The notes: a model not told the origin generated them from the letters alone. Positions 33,652 to 43,587 are shown, numbered from the stretch's first letter. The stretch: 64,000 bases of DNA from Acetivibrio thermocellus ATCC 27405 (GCF_000015865.1 NC_009012.1:3651081-3715080), one strand, 5' to 3'. Program-made: numbers and translations.

Positions 33652-35730
33652 ATGAGTTTTTTTAGGGGGAGGCTAATATCTTTAGCGCTTGTACTTGCAA
33701 TTATAATGCAATTATTTGCAAACTTTGCTTTTGCAGAGCCGACCGAAAAGAACACTATATTTTTCAGAGACATATCAGGACACTGGGCGGAAGAATCAAT
33801 CAAGTACCTGGCAGAACGTGGCTTGGTAAAAGGCTATTTGACTGACAACGGATACATAATTAAACCTGATACGTACATAACAAGAGCTGAATATCTTACC
33901 GTTCTTTTAAATACAAAACCGAATCTCAAGGTTGTAAGTGATAAAGTAAAATTATTTGTTGACGTAAAAGATAATGATTGGTACAAAGAAGTGGTTGATA
34001 AAGCATCAAGTAATGGAATTCTCGAAGGATATCCCGATGGAAGTTTCAAGCCTAATAATCCGATTACCAGGGCAGAAATTTCTGCGTTAATGGTAAAAAT
34101 CAACAATTGGAACGAAAAGGATATTACTGAGGATGCTGATGTGTTTTCTGATGTTCAAAAGAATTCATGGTACTATGCAGCTGTTTTAACGTGTAAGTTA
34201 AAGAAGATAATAAATGGATATCCGGATGGCACTTTCAAACCGGGAAACTATGCATCAAGAGCGGAAGCTTTTGCTTTGCTTGCAAATTATGTCAGGAATT
34301 TTATTGACAAGGATTTGGATGAAGAGCCTGAAAAAACTCCCGGTACAACTCATGACGTGGTTTCACCGACTCCAAACCCTGGCACACCGTCTTTACCATC
34401 TTCCGGTTCCGGTTCAACAATTGAAAAAGGGCCGTTTAAAGGTAAAACAGTTGATGACTTTTTATACGTATCCGGCGGAGACTTTAAAATTTTGAATGAA
34501 GAACAGAAAAAGATCACCTTTGAAGGTTTGGTTGACAAGGAAAATGTAAAAAAGATGTACTACAATGTGGAATACTATGGATTCGACACGGATACGCCCA
34601 AAATGGAAAAAAACAATATTACAGACGGATTAATTATAGCAGGGCCTGATGAAGAAAACAAAGGAACATTTAATGAAAATCAAATCCCGTACAGTTGGGT
34701 ACTTAAAGATTTTGAAGTTAATAAGAGCTATTTTAAGATTTACATTAAACTGGTGATAGAAGACGAATACGGAAATAAACTTACTAAAATTTTGGCAATT
34801 ATAAATGATAAGGATTCTGACGGGGATGGATTGTCAGACTATGAAGAGGTGTACATATATAATACAAATCCGTTGAATTACGATACAGATGGGGATAAAC
34901 TTTCAGACTATGAAGAAATTAATATTTATGGAACAGATCCGTTAAATTCAGATACAGATGAAGATGGTTTGACGGATTATGAGGAAATGAAAGCATGGGT
35001 TATTTTAGAATTAGGTACAATAGTATCAATTTTTTATAATGCTCCCGAATACGAAGATATGGGAACTGAAGGCGTGGAGCTGGCAGCTGAAAAATTCGGC
35101 TATAAAGAAGAGCAGATAATTTTGGGATTGGATCCATTAAATCCTGATACGGACGGAGACGGACTTCCTGATGGCTATGAATTCAGGATATTGGGAACTG
35201 ATCCGACACGCAAAGTAACTTATGGTGCGAATGTGCCGGATGTTGATCTTGACATGGATAAAGACGGGCTTTCAAACTGGGATGAATTTTTATATGGAAC
35301 GGATCCATGGTTAAAAGATACAGATGGGGACGGCATTAGTGATTACGATGAGATTCGTACTTATAAAACAGATCCATTAAATCCTGATACAGACGGAGAC
35401 GGGCTTGAAGATGGATTGGAACTGGAGCAGGGTTTTGATCCTCTAAAGTCTGATACCGGTAACAGTGGTGTTTTGGATTCAGAAAAATTTGTCAGCATGA
35501 ATTTGTCCGAAGAAACTCTAAGTGACGTTTTGACTCCTGAAAACAGAGCAATTCCTTCAATAAAAGTGTTCGGCGTACCTGATTTTGATATTAATACTAC
35601 TGTGGAAAATGCGTCTGAGCATGAGAGTGTTAAAAACATTGTTGGCGTGGTGGGATTTCCTATAGACATAAAAACTGATGAGGATTTTGAAAGTGCGCAG
35701 ATAAGTTTTAAAATAAGTGAAGAAGTTTAA
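33652..35730 (+). CDS. SLH-domain surface protein with Ca-binding repeats, N-terminal part of a frameshifted giant gene
   Basis: 692 residues before a TAA at 35728. Signal peptide 1-28 (ends FANFAFA), then three SLH domains (~38-87, ~102-150, ~165-214) that would bind pyruvylated wall polymer. A Pro/Ser linker (~222-262) follows, then at least seven acidic loops of the D-x-D-x-DG-L-S/T-D type (DSDGDGLSDYEE, DTDGDGISDYDE and others, ~385-610), as in thrombospondin-3-like Ca repeats. The last 40 residues are the first half of a beta domain whose second half is encoded in the -1 frame from 35727. Thus this and the next gene are one gene split by a one-base lesion. Confidence 0.9.
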   Translation: MSFFRGRLISLALVLAIIMQLFANFAFAEPTEKNTIFFRDISGHWAEESIKYLAERGLVKGYLTDNGYIIKPDTYITRAEYLTVLLNTKPNLKVVSDKVKLFVDVKDNDWYKEVVDKASSNGILEGYPDGSFKPNNPITRAEISALMVKINNWNEKDITEDADVFSDVQKNSWYYAAVLTCKLKKIINGYPDGTFKPGNYASRAEAFALLANYVRNFIDKDLDEEPEKTPGTTHDVVSPTPNPGTPSLPSSGSGSTIEKGPFKGKTVDDFLYVSGGDFKILNEEQKKITFEGLVDKENVKKMYYNVEYYGFDTDTPKMEKNNITDGLIIAGPDEENKGTFNENQIPYSWVLKDFEVNKSYFKIYIKLVIEDEYGNKLTKILAIINDKDSDGDGLSDYEEVYIYNTNPLNYDTDGDKLSDYEEINIYGTDPLNSDTDEDGLTDYEEMKAWVILELGTIVSIFYNAPEYEDMGTEGVELAAEKFGYKEEQIILGLDPLNPDTDGDGLPDGYEFRILGTDPTRKVTYGANVPDVDLDMDKDGLSNWDEFLYGTDPWLKDTDGDGISDYDEIRTYKTDPLNPDTDGDGLEDGLELEQGFDPLKSDTGNSGVLDSEKFVSMNLSEETLSDVLTPENRAIPSIKVFGVPDFDINTTVENASEHESVKNIVGVVGFPIDIKTDEDFESAQISFKISEEV

Positions 35731-38700
35731 AAACTACTGATATAAACAATTTAGTGATTTTTTATTATGATGAGGAAAATGACACTATTAAGTTTTTAGA
35801 AACGGAAGTGGATGAGGAAACAAATACGATAAAAACAACGGTTGATCATTTTAGTATTTATGGTGTTATAGATATAGTAAGGTTTGCACAGAGTTGGGGT
35901 ATAAAAGACATTTTGGATAAACTTTTAAACCCTGGTGGAGAAACCATACCGCCTGTTGCTGAAATAGGACAGGCAGATATAGTTTTTGTTATTGATACGA
36001 CCGGTTCGATGGGCTCAGTAATTAATAATGTGAAAAACAATATTACAAACTTTGCCAACACATTAATGGAAAATAATGTAGATGTGAGATTGGGGTTAAT
36101 AGATTACAAGGATTTAGAAGAAGATGGCATGGATTCTACTAAAAACCTTGGATGGTTTGACAATGTAAGTGATTTTATTGCAAGTGTAAACAATATGAGG
36201 GCAACCGGAGGAGGAGATGCTCCTGAATCTACCGTGGATGCATTGGAAGAAGCAAGAAGAATGGATTTCAGGCCCGGTGTAAATAAATTTATTATGCTTT
36301 TTACTGACGTGTCATATAAAGAATCTACAAGATTTGAAGATGTTCAGTCAATGAAGACAGTGATAGAAAAGTTAAAAGAAGATAAAATTGTCGTATCAGC
36401 AATTGTACCTTCCGGTTATGAGTCATTGTATAGGAATTTGTATACTGAAACAGGCGGTGTTTACGCAAATATAACACAAGCTTTTTCTTCCGCGCTCCAA
36501 TCGCTTATTAGCAACATAGCCAGTGTAACCCATGGTGACGGTGTCTGGATAAGGTTATCCAACGGAATGTTAAAAAAACTGGAAGGAGTTTCGAGCAAAG
36601 AAGAATTGCTTGAGATGGCATCGGGAGGATACCTTTCTGTCGGCGATTTGTTTTTTGAAGAAGTTACGGTAGATTTTTTCGGATTGAAAGTAAAAACTTT
36701 CAGGGAAGCTTTTAACAAAAATGCCGTGGATGTCAGAATAACTCCCACAAGTGGATATTCAGGGGGTATGTATACAGTTGATGCGGTAGCTACAATTGTA
36801 ACAAAACAGCAGGTGGATAAAGCGGTATTGTTATTCAGGCTGTTAAACGGAAACTGGATGCAATATAATGCCGGTCTTGATTCGAAATTTATTATGAGTA
36901 AGTATAATTTTAAATTGCCTGAAGAATATCCGGAACGCTTGAATGATTTGTTTATTGGATACAGAACCAGTTTAAATATTCTGGATTCGGGATTAAGGGA
37001 GTTTAAAGTTGTTTTGTTTGACAAAGAAGGCAGGATAATTGTTGAGTCAGCAGTAAATAAAGTAAAGGTGGAAAGTTCAATCAAGTGGACAGGGGATTTA
37101 TCACCGCTGGAAACAGTAATCGGCACCAAAAACTTTTCCATAGCTCAAAATGCCAATCTTCTGGCCGGTGAAAAAATTGCTTTGTTTTTACGTAAAGATG
37201 GCGAACAGTTTCCGGTAATGGTTGATTCGTCCGAACAAAAATACAAACGCGAGCAAAATAACTATAATTTCAGTTTCGTATCAAATGATTGGGATGCTGT
37301 AAATAAGAGGCCTAAATATACTAATGGTGTATATTGGATATCTGTACATATAACGGATGGGAGTGGCAAATCTCTTATTAAGTCTGATGAGAGAAAGATA
37401 AAAATAAATAACATTTGGATTTCTGAATACTACAATAGCGGACAAAACAAGGATATTTATGATATTAAAAAGAGATTGAATGAATTGGGATATTTTGGCC
37501 AGAATAATTTGCAGTTGACTGTCAATACAGTATTTGATTATAATACTTCTTTTGCTGTCAGTGAATTTAAGAGAGTTAATCGTATAAATGACAACGGAAT
37601 ATTTAAAGGTGTTGTATGTGACCAAACATGGAATGTACTGTTTTCAGATTCTGCATTAAGGAATGATAAGTCGCCTTCTGCAGGTTCCGGTGAATGGAAT
37701 TTCCAGAGCCTGAAAGAAAGACTGAGATTTTTGTCCGCGGCAGAATTGGAAAAGGAAATTTCAGATGCCAGCAAGGAAAAAAGGTCCTTGTCTCCAAGTG
37801 CTGAGCTGACTAAAAGATTGAATCTCATTAATTCAAGAATAGCGAATGACTGGGTATCCAATGGCGTAACCAAAACAAGATTTGCCAAAAGGTATCTTGA
37901 CCAGTGTGCAAAAAACGGCATAACACCACCTGCCGAGTATAACACTGAGGCTAAGGTTATTAAAGCATTGACATGGAATGATGAGAAAATTGAGAAGCTG
38001 TATAGAAATTCATTGCAATTCCAAAATCTGGATATTGATCCAAGGCTGCTTCTGGCGATAATAATTCAGGAGGGTACAGGAAGTTTTAATACAAATCCGG
38101 AGGTAAAGGACAGTAATGGCGGACATTATATCCAGCCGGATTTTGAAAAAGATTTGAAAGCTGCATTGGACAATCAATTTTTGAGAAAAGCAAATGCATA
38201 TAGGTACTATGGGGAGCAGTTCTCTGAATTTGTAAGTGGTTTAAAGGTTTCACAGCCTAATTTAACCAGCGGAAAAGGTAATTTGTATCAATTCCTAAAT
38301 TATGCTACAATGGCGGCAACGGTTGATCTCAATACTAATGAAATAATTGAGCTTAAACCCCATGGAGTATATGCAACTCATGATGGCTGGTGGAAAAATG
38401 TGGAAGCTGTTTTCAATTCATTGGTGGACAACAATGGAGAGAAACCTGCTGAAAAGTATTCGAATTTGTTTAAGAGCTCAAAAAAGGTACCTTTAAAAAG
38501 TGGCTATTCAAAACCGACAGTTGTGTTTAAATTGGAGTGGATAAATGAAGTAATATACAATAGCAAGACCGAGAAATATGACCCGGGTTATACAATTAAA
38601 GCGACACTGGCTTCACAGACTACACCGGAGGAACCAAAGCCGACGGAGAATGTATTCCCTCTGAAATATGGTGATACCAGTGCCGTAAAAGGTAGCTACA

Positions 38701-39656
38701 TCAAAGAAGTTCATGATTTACTTAGCAAAAACCTTGGAAGCGGTCTGGAATATCTTAAAATTGCAGATGGTGATGCGGGTTATGGAAAAAACTATGGACC
38801 AAAAACTACAGCTTTGGTGAAATTATATCAGAGTCAAAACGGTGCCGCAGTTAACGGGCAAATAGATGAAGCTACTCTGAATAAGCTGAGGAAAGGTGAA
38901 TGGAAAGTTGTAGCACCCAGTGAAGGAAAATATGTAATAAAGGGTTCTTATCAGGATTCTTACTTTGAACTTGTTGTTGATAAAGCTCCTGATATTTCTG
39001 ATACTGGAGACTTTAGCTTAAAGCTGAAAAGACTGGTGGAAGAATATACCGATTTTAATATTAACGGGGTTAAAGTTAAATTGCCTTACTATCAGACTGT
39101 GGGCACACGTTATGGAGGTAAATCAACACCGGAACAGATAAGAAATTTCATACTTGGAAAAACAACAGATCCGTCCAAATTCCAGAGTGTTGCAGATGAC
39201 CCTGAAAACAGGCATAAAGTTGGAGTTGACTGTTCGGGACTGGTAGCTTATGTGCTTAATGAAGCAACAGAAGGAGCGATTCACAAAACCCACGGGCAAA
39301 CCGGTTATGCAAATGGAATTAGTGCGGCAGCCCTCACAAACACTAAACTTGGACAGAAAATAACCAGGGCGAAAGATATTGTTCCGGGAGCTATAATGAA
39401 TACTGATGACGGCGGTCATGTTATCGTAATATATGAAGTTGTAAAAACAAACGGAAAAGTTACTCAAATAAAATATGCACATTCTAATGGCAAACACGGG
39501 CCTCATAAAGGATACATTGACATAGGAGATGAAAATCAGGACTTGGACGGAAGTGCACAAACGTGGCATGATATTTCATATACGGACCAAAAAGCTAAAG
39601 AGCTTTATACCTATACCATTTTGCGTAATGAAGTCATAGAATATTTGAAAAAATAA
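35727..39656 (+). CDS. vWA / peptidoglycan-binding / cell-wall hydrolase part of the frameshifted SLH giant gene
   Basis: About 1309 codons in the -1 frame relative to the SLH part; the first usable start (GTG 35754) has no ribosome site, so expression on its own is doubtful. In order (from GTG): end of the interrupted beta domain; vWA domain (~75-240) with the MIDAS-like DTTGSMGS; beta domains; a peptidoglycan-binding repeat (DIYDIKKRLNELGYFG); a helical, possibly glucosaminidase/lysozyme-like domain (RLLLAIIIQEGTGSFN); a second peptidoglycan-binding repeat; and a C-terminal NlpC/P60- or CHAP-like cysteine-peptidase domain with VDCSGLVAYV and GGHVIVIYE. Likely a wall-anchored remodelling or adhesion protein when intact. 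A terminator follows. Confidence 0.8.
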   Translation, partial: LKTTDINNLVIFYYDEENDTIKFLETEVDEETNTIKTTVDHFSIYGVIDIVRFAQSWGIKDILDKLLNPGGETIPPVAEIGQADIVFVIDTTGSMGSVINNVKNNITNFANTLMENNVDVRLGLIDYKDLEEDGMDSTKNLGWFDNVSDFIASVNNMRATGGGDAPESTVDALEEARRMDFRPGVNKFIMLFTDVSYKESTRFEDVQSMKTVIEKLKEDKIVVSAIVPSGYESLYRNLYTETGGVYANITQAFSSALQSLISNIASVTHGDGVWIRLSNGMLKKLEGVSSKEELLEMASGGYLSVGDLFFEEVTVDFFGLKVKTFREAFNKNAVDVRITPTSGYSGGMYTVDAVATIVTKQQVDKAVLLFRLLNGNWMQYNAGLDSKFIMSKYNFKLPEEYPERLNDLFIGYRTSLNILDSGLREFKVVLFDKEGRIIVESAVNKVKVESSIKWTGDLSPLETVIGTKNFSIAQNANLLAGEKIALFLRKDGEQFPVMVDSSEQKYKREQNNYNFSFVSNDWDAVNKRPKYTNGVYWISVHITDGSGKSLIKSDERKIKINNIWISEYYNSGQNKDIYDIKKRLNELGYFGQNNLQLTVNTVFDYNTSFAVSEFKRVNRINDNGIFKGVVCDQTWNVLFSDSALRNDKSPSAGSGEWNFQSLKERLRFLSAAELEKEISDASKEKRSLSPSAELTKRLNLINSRIANDWVSNGVTKTRFAKRYLDQCAKNGITPPAEYNTEAKVIKALTWNDEKIEKLYRNSLQFQNLDIDPRLLLAIIIQEGTGSFNTNPEVKDSNGGHYIQPDFEKDLKAALDNQFLRKANAYRYYGEQFSEFVSGLKVSQPNLTSGKGNLYQFLNYATMAATVDLNTNEIIELKPHGVYATHDGWWKNVEAVFNSLVDNNGEKPAEKYSNLFKSSKKVPLKSGYSKPTVVFKLEWINEVIYNSKTEKYDPGYTIKATLASQTTPEEPKPTENVFPLKYGDTSAVKGSYIKEVHDLLSKNLGSGLEYLKIADGDAGYGKNYGPKTTALVKLYQSQNGAAVNGQIDEATLNKLRKGEWKVVAPSEGKYVIKGSYQDSYFELVVDKAPDISDTGDFSLKLKRLVEEYTDFNINGVKVKLPYYQTVGTRYGGKSTPEQIRNFILGKTTDPSKFQSVADDPENRHKVGVDCSGLVAYVLNEATEGAIHKTHGQTGYANGISAAALTNTKLGQKITRAKDIVPGAIMNTDDGGHVIVIYEVVKTNGKVTQIKYAHSNGKHGPHKGYIDIGDENQDLDGSAQTWHDISYTDQKAKELYTYTILRNEVIEYLKK

Positions 39657-39673
39657 AACTATTGTGGAACTAA

Positions 39674-39724
39674 AATAAGAGAGCACTTAACTAAAAACTG
39701 TGATAGTGCTCTCTTATTTGTATT
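39674..39724 (+). terminator. Terminator after the SLH/vWA gene
   Basis: AATAAGAGAGCACT (39674-39687) / AGTGCTCTCTTATT (39705-39718), perfect 14 bp, followed by TGTATTTTT. Confidence 0.9.
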
Positions 39725-39895
39725 TTTATATTTTCCGATTAGTTCTTCTAATCTATTGAATAATTGTTTTTATAGCCTTATAATTAATTGTGGTAGCTTT
39801 TATTACGTAATGTAGTATGGCTTCATTATTCATTGATATATATAAAAATACTTGCACAGTTTTTAGGTTGTGCGGTAGAACGGGGGAAAAAGAAA

Positions 39896-41533
39896 ATGCC
39901 GATTACTGAATTTTTGGAACGCAATGCTGCGTTGTACGGTAGTGAAAAGTGCCTGACGGAGATAAATCTTGACCTTCAGGAGAGTCATAATGTCATATGG
40001 CGTGAGTATGAACTCATCGAAAACAATCCGGCAGGGGAATATCGCAGAGATATGACCTGGAAGGTTTTTGACGAAAAAGCAAATCGGTTTGCAAATCTCT
40101 TGATTAAAAGAGGAATCAAAAAGGGCGACAAGGTGGCTATACTTTTAATGAACTGTTTGGAATGGCTGCCTATTTATTTTGGGATATTGAAGGCGGGTGC
40201 TGTCGCAGTACCGTTGAATTTCCGCTATACAGCCGAGGAAATAAAATACTGTCTTGAGTTGTCCGATTCCATAGCATTGGTTTTTGGTCCTGAATTTATC
40301 GGTCGCATAGAGAATATTTACGACCAGATAATACCCAAAATAAAATTATTGTTGTTTGCCGGAGAAAACCGTCCTTCCTTTGCCGAAAGTTATGACCGTC
40401 TGACGGCAAATTGTCCTTCCGAAGCACCAAAGGTTGAAATTACCGATGATGACGATGCGGCAATATATTTTTCATCAGGAACCACAGGATTTCCAAAGGC
40501 AATTTTGCATGCCCACAGAAGCCTTGTGTCGGCTTGCTATACGGAGCAGAAACATCATGGCCAGACACGGGAGGATAATTTTTTGTGTATTCCGCCCCTT
40601 TATCATACCGGTGCGAAAATGCACTGGTTCGGAAGTTTGCTGTCAGGCAGCAAAGCAGTATTGCTAAGGGGTATTAAGCCGGAATGGATATTAAGGACGG
40701 TTTCAGAAGAGAAAATTACAATTGTATGGCTTCTTGTCCCGTGGGCCCAGGATATCCTGGATGCCATTGAAAGAGGAGACGTAAAACTGGAAGATTATGA
40801 CCTTTCCCAGTGGAGACTTATGCATATCGGTGCACAGCCGGTGCCTCCCAGCTTGATTCGTCGCTGGAAAAAGTACTTCCCGCATCATCTTTACGATACC
40901 AACTACGGCTTGAGTGAGTCTGCGGGACCGGGATGTGTGCATCTGGGTGTGGAGAATATTCACAAAGTAGGTGCCATAGGCTTGCCGGGTTATAATTGGG
41001 AGGCTAAAATTGTGGATGAAAACGGATGCCCTGTAAAACAGGGAGAAGTAGGTGAACTGGCTGTCAAAGGTCCCGGTGTGATGAAGTGCTATTACAAAGA
41101 TCCGGAGGCTACTGCCGCAGTGCTGAAAGACGGCTGGCTTTTAACCGGTGACATGGCGAGAATGGATGAAGATGGATTCATTTATCTGGTGGACCGCAAG
41201 AAAGACGTAATTATCAGCGGAGGAGAAAATATATATCCTGTGCAGATTGAGGATTTCCTAAGGTCGCATGAGGCAATCAAGGATGCGGCGGTAATTGGAC
41301 TTCCGGACAAGCGCCTTGGTGAAATAGCGGCCGCCATTATAGAATTGAAACCGGGCTTTGAGTGCACTGAAGAGGAAATAAACAAATTCTGTCTCGTACT
41401 GCCGCGTTACAAACGACCTCGTAAAATTATTTTTGACAAAGTACCGAGAAATCCAACAGGAAAGATTGAAAAGCCGCGTTTGAGGGAAAAATATGGTGTG
41501 GTAGCTTTGGTGGAAGCAGAAACAATAAGCTGA
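39896..41533 (+). CDS. Acyl-CoA synthetase / AMP-dependent ligase
   Basis: 545 residues from ATG 39896, preceded by GGGGGAA; an upstream in-frame ATG would add 21 unconserved residues. The ANL-superfamily P-loop is YFSSGTTGFPKAILH; later motifs are YGLSESAGPG, GWLLTGDMARMDEDGFIYLVDRKKD with the hinge, and the catalytic lysine region NPTGKIEKPRLR. Activates a carboxylic acid (fatty or other organic acid) as acyl-adenylate, then thioester. A single transcription unit between two terminators; substrate not readable. Confidence 0.92.
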   Translation: MPITEFLERNAALYGSEKCLTEINLDLQESHNVIWREYELIENNPAGEYRRDMTWKVFDEKANRFANLLIKRGIKKGDKVAILLMNCLEWLPIYFGILKAGAVAVPLNFRYTAEEIKYCLELSDSIALVFGPEFIGRIENIYDQIIPKIKLLLFAGENRPSFAESYDRLTANCPSEAPKVEITDDDDAAIYFSSGTTGFPKAILHAHRSLVSACYTEQKHHGQTREDNFLCIPPLYHTGAKMHWFGSLLSGSKAVLLRGIKPEWILRTVSEEKITIVWLLVPWAQDILDAIERGDVKLEDYDLSQWRLMHIGAQPVPPSLIRRWKKYFPHHLYDTNYGLSESAGPGCVHLGVENIHKVGAIGLPGYNWEAKIVDENGCPVKQGEVGELAVKGPGVMKCYYKDPEATAAVLKDGWLLTGDMARMDEDGFIYLVDRKKDVIISGGENIYPVQIEDFLRSHEAIKDAAVIGLPDKRLGEIAAAIIELKPGFECTEEEINKFCLVLPRYKRPRKIIFDKVPRNPTGKIEKPRLREKYGVVALVEAETIS

Positions 41534-41597
41534 TAATGCCCCTTACGTTTTATATACAGTGTTAACAGTATTATTTTTATAATTCATTATTCATTCG

Positions 41598-41638
41598 GAA
41601 TGGCTTTGGCCGATTTGTGGGCAAAGCCATTCTTGTTT
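41598..41638 (+). terminator. Terminator after the acyl-CoA synthetase gene
   Basis: GAATGGCTTTG (41598-41608) / CAAAGCCATTC (41622-41632), 13-base loop, short TTGTTT tail. Confidence 0.8.
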
Positions 41639-41791
41639 CTGAAAATGAAAGTCAAAATGAATCTTTAAGGGGATAAAAGATAAAAAAACAGATTTAAATA
41701 GAAATATGAAGATATTTTGAGATTGATAAAGAAAATATCGCTATATTATTGTTGATAAAAATTAAAAGTCAAAGAAAGTCAAAGTCGAAAG

Positions 41792-41820
41792 TTGCCAATG
41801 TGACTGGAAAATTGTATAAA
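41792..41820 (+). promoter_or_regulatory. Sigma-A promoter of hsp20
   Basis: TTGCCA (41792-41797), 17-bp spacer, TATAAA (41815-41820). Just upstream are AAAGTCAAAG near-repeats (41766-41790). No CIRCE copy is present, unlike at 21425. Confidence 0.65.
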
Positions 41821-41881
41821 TAATATAGAAAGATGATTAAACGTCAAGAAACAATATCAAAAAATTCAGGAGGTGTTGTTT

Positions 41882-42331
41882 ATGTTCGGCATAGTACCTT
41901 TTGGAAGAAGAGGAATGGGTGTTAGCAGAAGAGGCAGAGATCTTTTTGATATTGACAGCTTTTTTGACGACTTTTTCGATGACCGCTTCTTTCCCGCATT
42001 CTATGGCGGCAATCAGATAAAAGTTGATATAAGAGAAAATGATAAAGAATATATACTTGAGGCTGATATACCCGGAGTAGATAAAGAAAACATCACTGTT
42101 GAAGTTAACGGTGATGTACTTACAATAAGTGCAAAATGGGATGAACAGACGGAAATAAAGAAAGAAAACTACTTAAGAAGAGAAAGAAGGGCAAGTTCAA
42201 TGTCAAGGTCCTTTACTCTTGAGAATGTTGACAGTGACAGAATTACTGCAAAACACGAAAACGGAGTGCTGACACTGATATTGCCGAAGAAAGAACCCCG
42301 CTCAAGAGGAAGAAGAATCAATATTTCTTAA
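41882..42331 (+). CDS. Hsp20/alpha-crystallin family small heat-shock protein
   Basis: ATP-independent holdase that binds unfolding proteins. 149 residues from ATG 41882 after AGGAGG. The N-terminal arm is rich in Arg, Gly and Phe (FDIDSFFDDFFDDRFF); the alpha-crystallin domain runs from about 45 to 140 with DIPGVDKENI, NYLRRER, and the closing ENGVLTLILPK; the C-terminal RRINIS contains the I-x-I-type anchor. Terminator follows at 42370. Confidence 0.95.
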   Translation: MFGIVPFGRRGMGVSRRGRDLFDIDSFFDDFFDDRFFPAFYGGNQIKVDIRENDKEYILEADIPGVDKENITVEVNGDVLTISAKWDEQTEIKKENYLRRERRASSMSRSFTLENVDSDRITAKHENGVLTLILPKKEPRSRGRRINIS

Positions 42332-42369
42332 TATAAAATAATATTAAAAAAGAATAATGAAATGATACG

Positions 42370-42396
42370 GCTCCCTTATGCACGGGGAGCTTTTTT
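42370..42396 (+). terminator. Terminator after hsp20
   Basis: GCTCCC (42370-42375) / GGGAGC (42385-42390) followed by six Ts. Confidence 0.8.
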
Positions 42397-42549
42397 GATT
42401 TTAAAAACAGGTTATGTAATAGGATTAAGCATCGAAAAGGAAAATAAAAATAGGCTTTAAGGAGTATTGACAAAACTTCAATAAATAAATATAATGATAC
42501 TAACATAATGATAATATCAAAATACAAATTTCAAGTTCGGGGTGAAACA

Positions 42550-43461
42550 ATGAGCGAAAGTAAGAAGGTTAACAAACAAGGACTTACTGAAGAGGAATTT
42601 TTGGAATCTTATGATGCGAGCAAGTATGAAAGGCCGTCAGTTACGGTGGATATGCTGATTTTTACGGTTACCAATGAAAAGAAGGAAAATTACAGGAAGC
42701 TTCCGGAAAAGGTTTTAAGACTGCTTATGATTAAAAGGGCGGATCATCCGTATATAGGACAATGGGCTCTTCCGGGCGGTTTTATAAAAATGGATGAGAG
42801 CCTGGAAGAGGGAGCTTTGAGGGAGCTGAAAGAAGAGACAAATATTGACAATATATATATGGAGCAGCTTTATACCTGGGGAGATGTAAACAGGGATCCG
42901 CGTACAAGGATAATAAGTGTTTCGTATATGGCATTGGTGGACAGTTCCAATCTGAATATTAAAGCCAGTGATGACGCCGACGATGCAAAGTGGTTTACCG
43001 TATCATGCAATTTATATCAGGAACAAAAAACGTTAACGGAAAAGGGATATATTCTTCAGCGCTTGTATAACCTGAGGCTGTCCGATGAAGAAGACAATCT
43101 TTCGGCAGTTATAAAGGTTGTAAAAACCGTTGAGGGCAGAGTGTCCAGAGTGGAGAGGGAAATTGTTGAGTCACACGGTATTGCGTTTGACCATGCAAAG
43201 ATTATAGAGTACGCCGTCGAAAGGCTGCGCAATAAAATTGAGTATACGGATATTGCTTTTAACCTTATGCCGGAGAGGTTTACTTTGACGGAACTTCAGC
43301 AGGTGTACGAGGTTATTCTGGGTAGGGAGCTGTTAAAAGCCAATTTCAGAAGAAAAATAGCCAATATGGTAATTGAGACGAATGAGTACACCAAAGATGC
43401 GGGACACAGGCCTTCCAAACTGTTCCGATTCAATCCGAATTGGAATGATATTTCCGAATAG
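42550..43461 (+). CDS. Nudix-domain transcriptional regulator, NrtR-like
   Basis: 303 residues from ATG 42550 (GGGGTG upstream). Residues ~35-175 are a Nudix domain whose box reads GGFIKMDESLEEGALRELKEET: the catalytic R-E-x-x-E-E core is kept, but the glycine after it is Asn. The C-terminal ~100 residues are a winged helix (FTLTELQQVYEVILG, FRRKIANM, KLFRFN) as in NrtR repressors of NAD metabolism. No NAD gene is adjacent, so the regulon is unknown; dual enzyme/regulator activity is possible. Confidence 0.85.
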   Translation: MSESKKVNKQGLTEEEFLESYDASKYERPSVTVDMLIFTVTNEKKENYRKLPEKVLRLLMIKRADHPYIGQWALPGGFIKMDESLEEGALRELKEETNIDNIYMEQLYTWGDVNRDPRTRIISVSYMALVDSSNLNIKASDDADDAKWFTVSCNLYQEQKTLTEKGYILQRLYNLRLSDEEDNLSAVIKVVKTVEGRVSRVEREIVESHGIAFDHAKIIEYAVERLRNKIEYTDIAFNLMPERFTLTELQQVYEVILGRELLKANFRRKIANMVIETNEYTKDAGHRPSKLFRFNPNWNDISE

Positions 43462-43515
43462 CATTGTGTTTTTTTGACTGAAAGATAGCTGTCAATTTTT
43501 TTCAAAAATTTGTCA

Positions 43516-43572
43516 TTGACTATTTGGTCTATTTGTTATAGACTAATAATGTGAAGTCTATAATGAATAGAC
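43516..43572 (+). promoter_or_regulatory. BlaI-type promoter-operator in front of orphan blaR1
   Basis: TTGACT (43516-43521) followed by two identical dyads GTCTAT-N5-ATAGAC at 43527-43543 and 43556-43572, 29 bp apart, ending just before AGGAGG. The arrangement and most bases are the same as at 63202-63258, where the next gene is blaI. Here the next gene is a blaR1 homologue and no blaI is present. Confidence 0.85.
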
Positions 43573-43587
43573 CAAGGAGGTACAATA

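Noticed and set aside
35717..35736. Programmed -1 ribosomal frameshift joining the SLH and vWA parts
   Set aside because: The site has no canonical slippery heptamer, the A-site codon would be the TAA stop, and I see no strong stimulatory structure; a simple indel explains it better.
41700..41881. CIRCE or HrcA control of hsp20
   Set aside because: The upstream region has a sigma-A promoter and AAAGTCAAAG near-repeats, but no TTAGCACTC/GAGTGCTAA pair.
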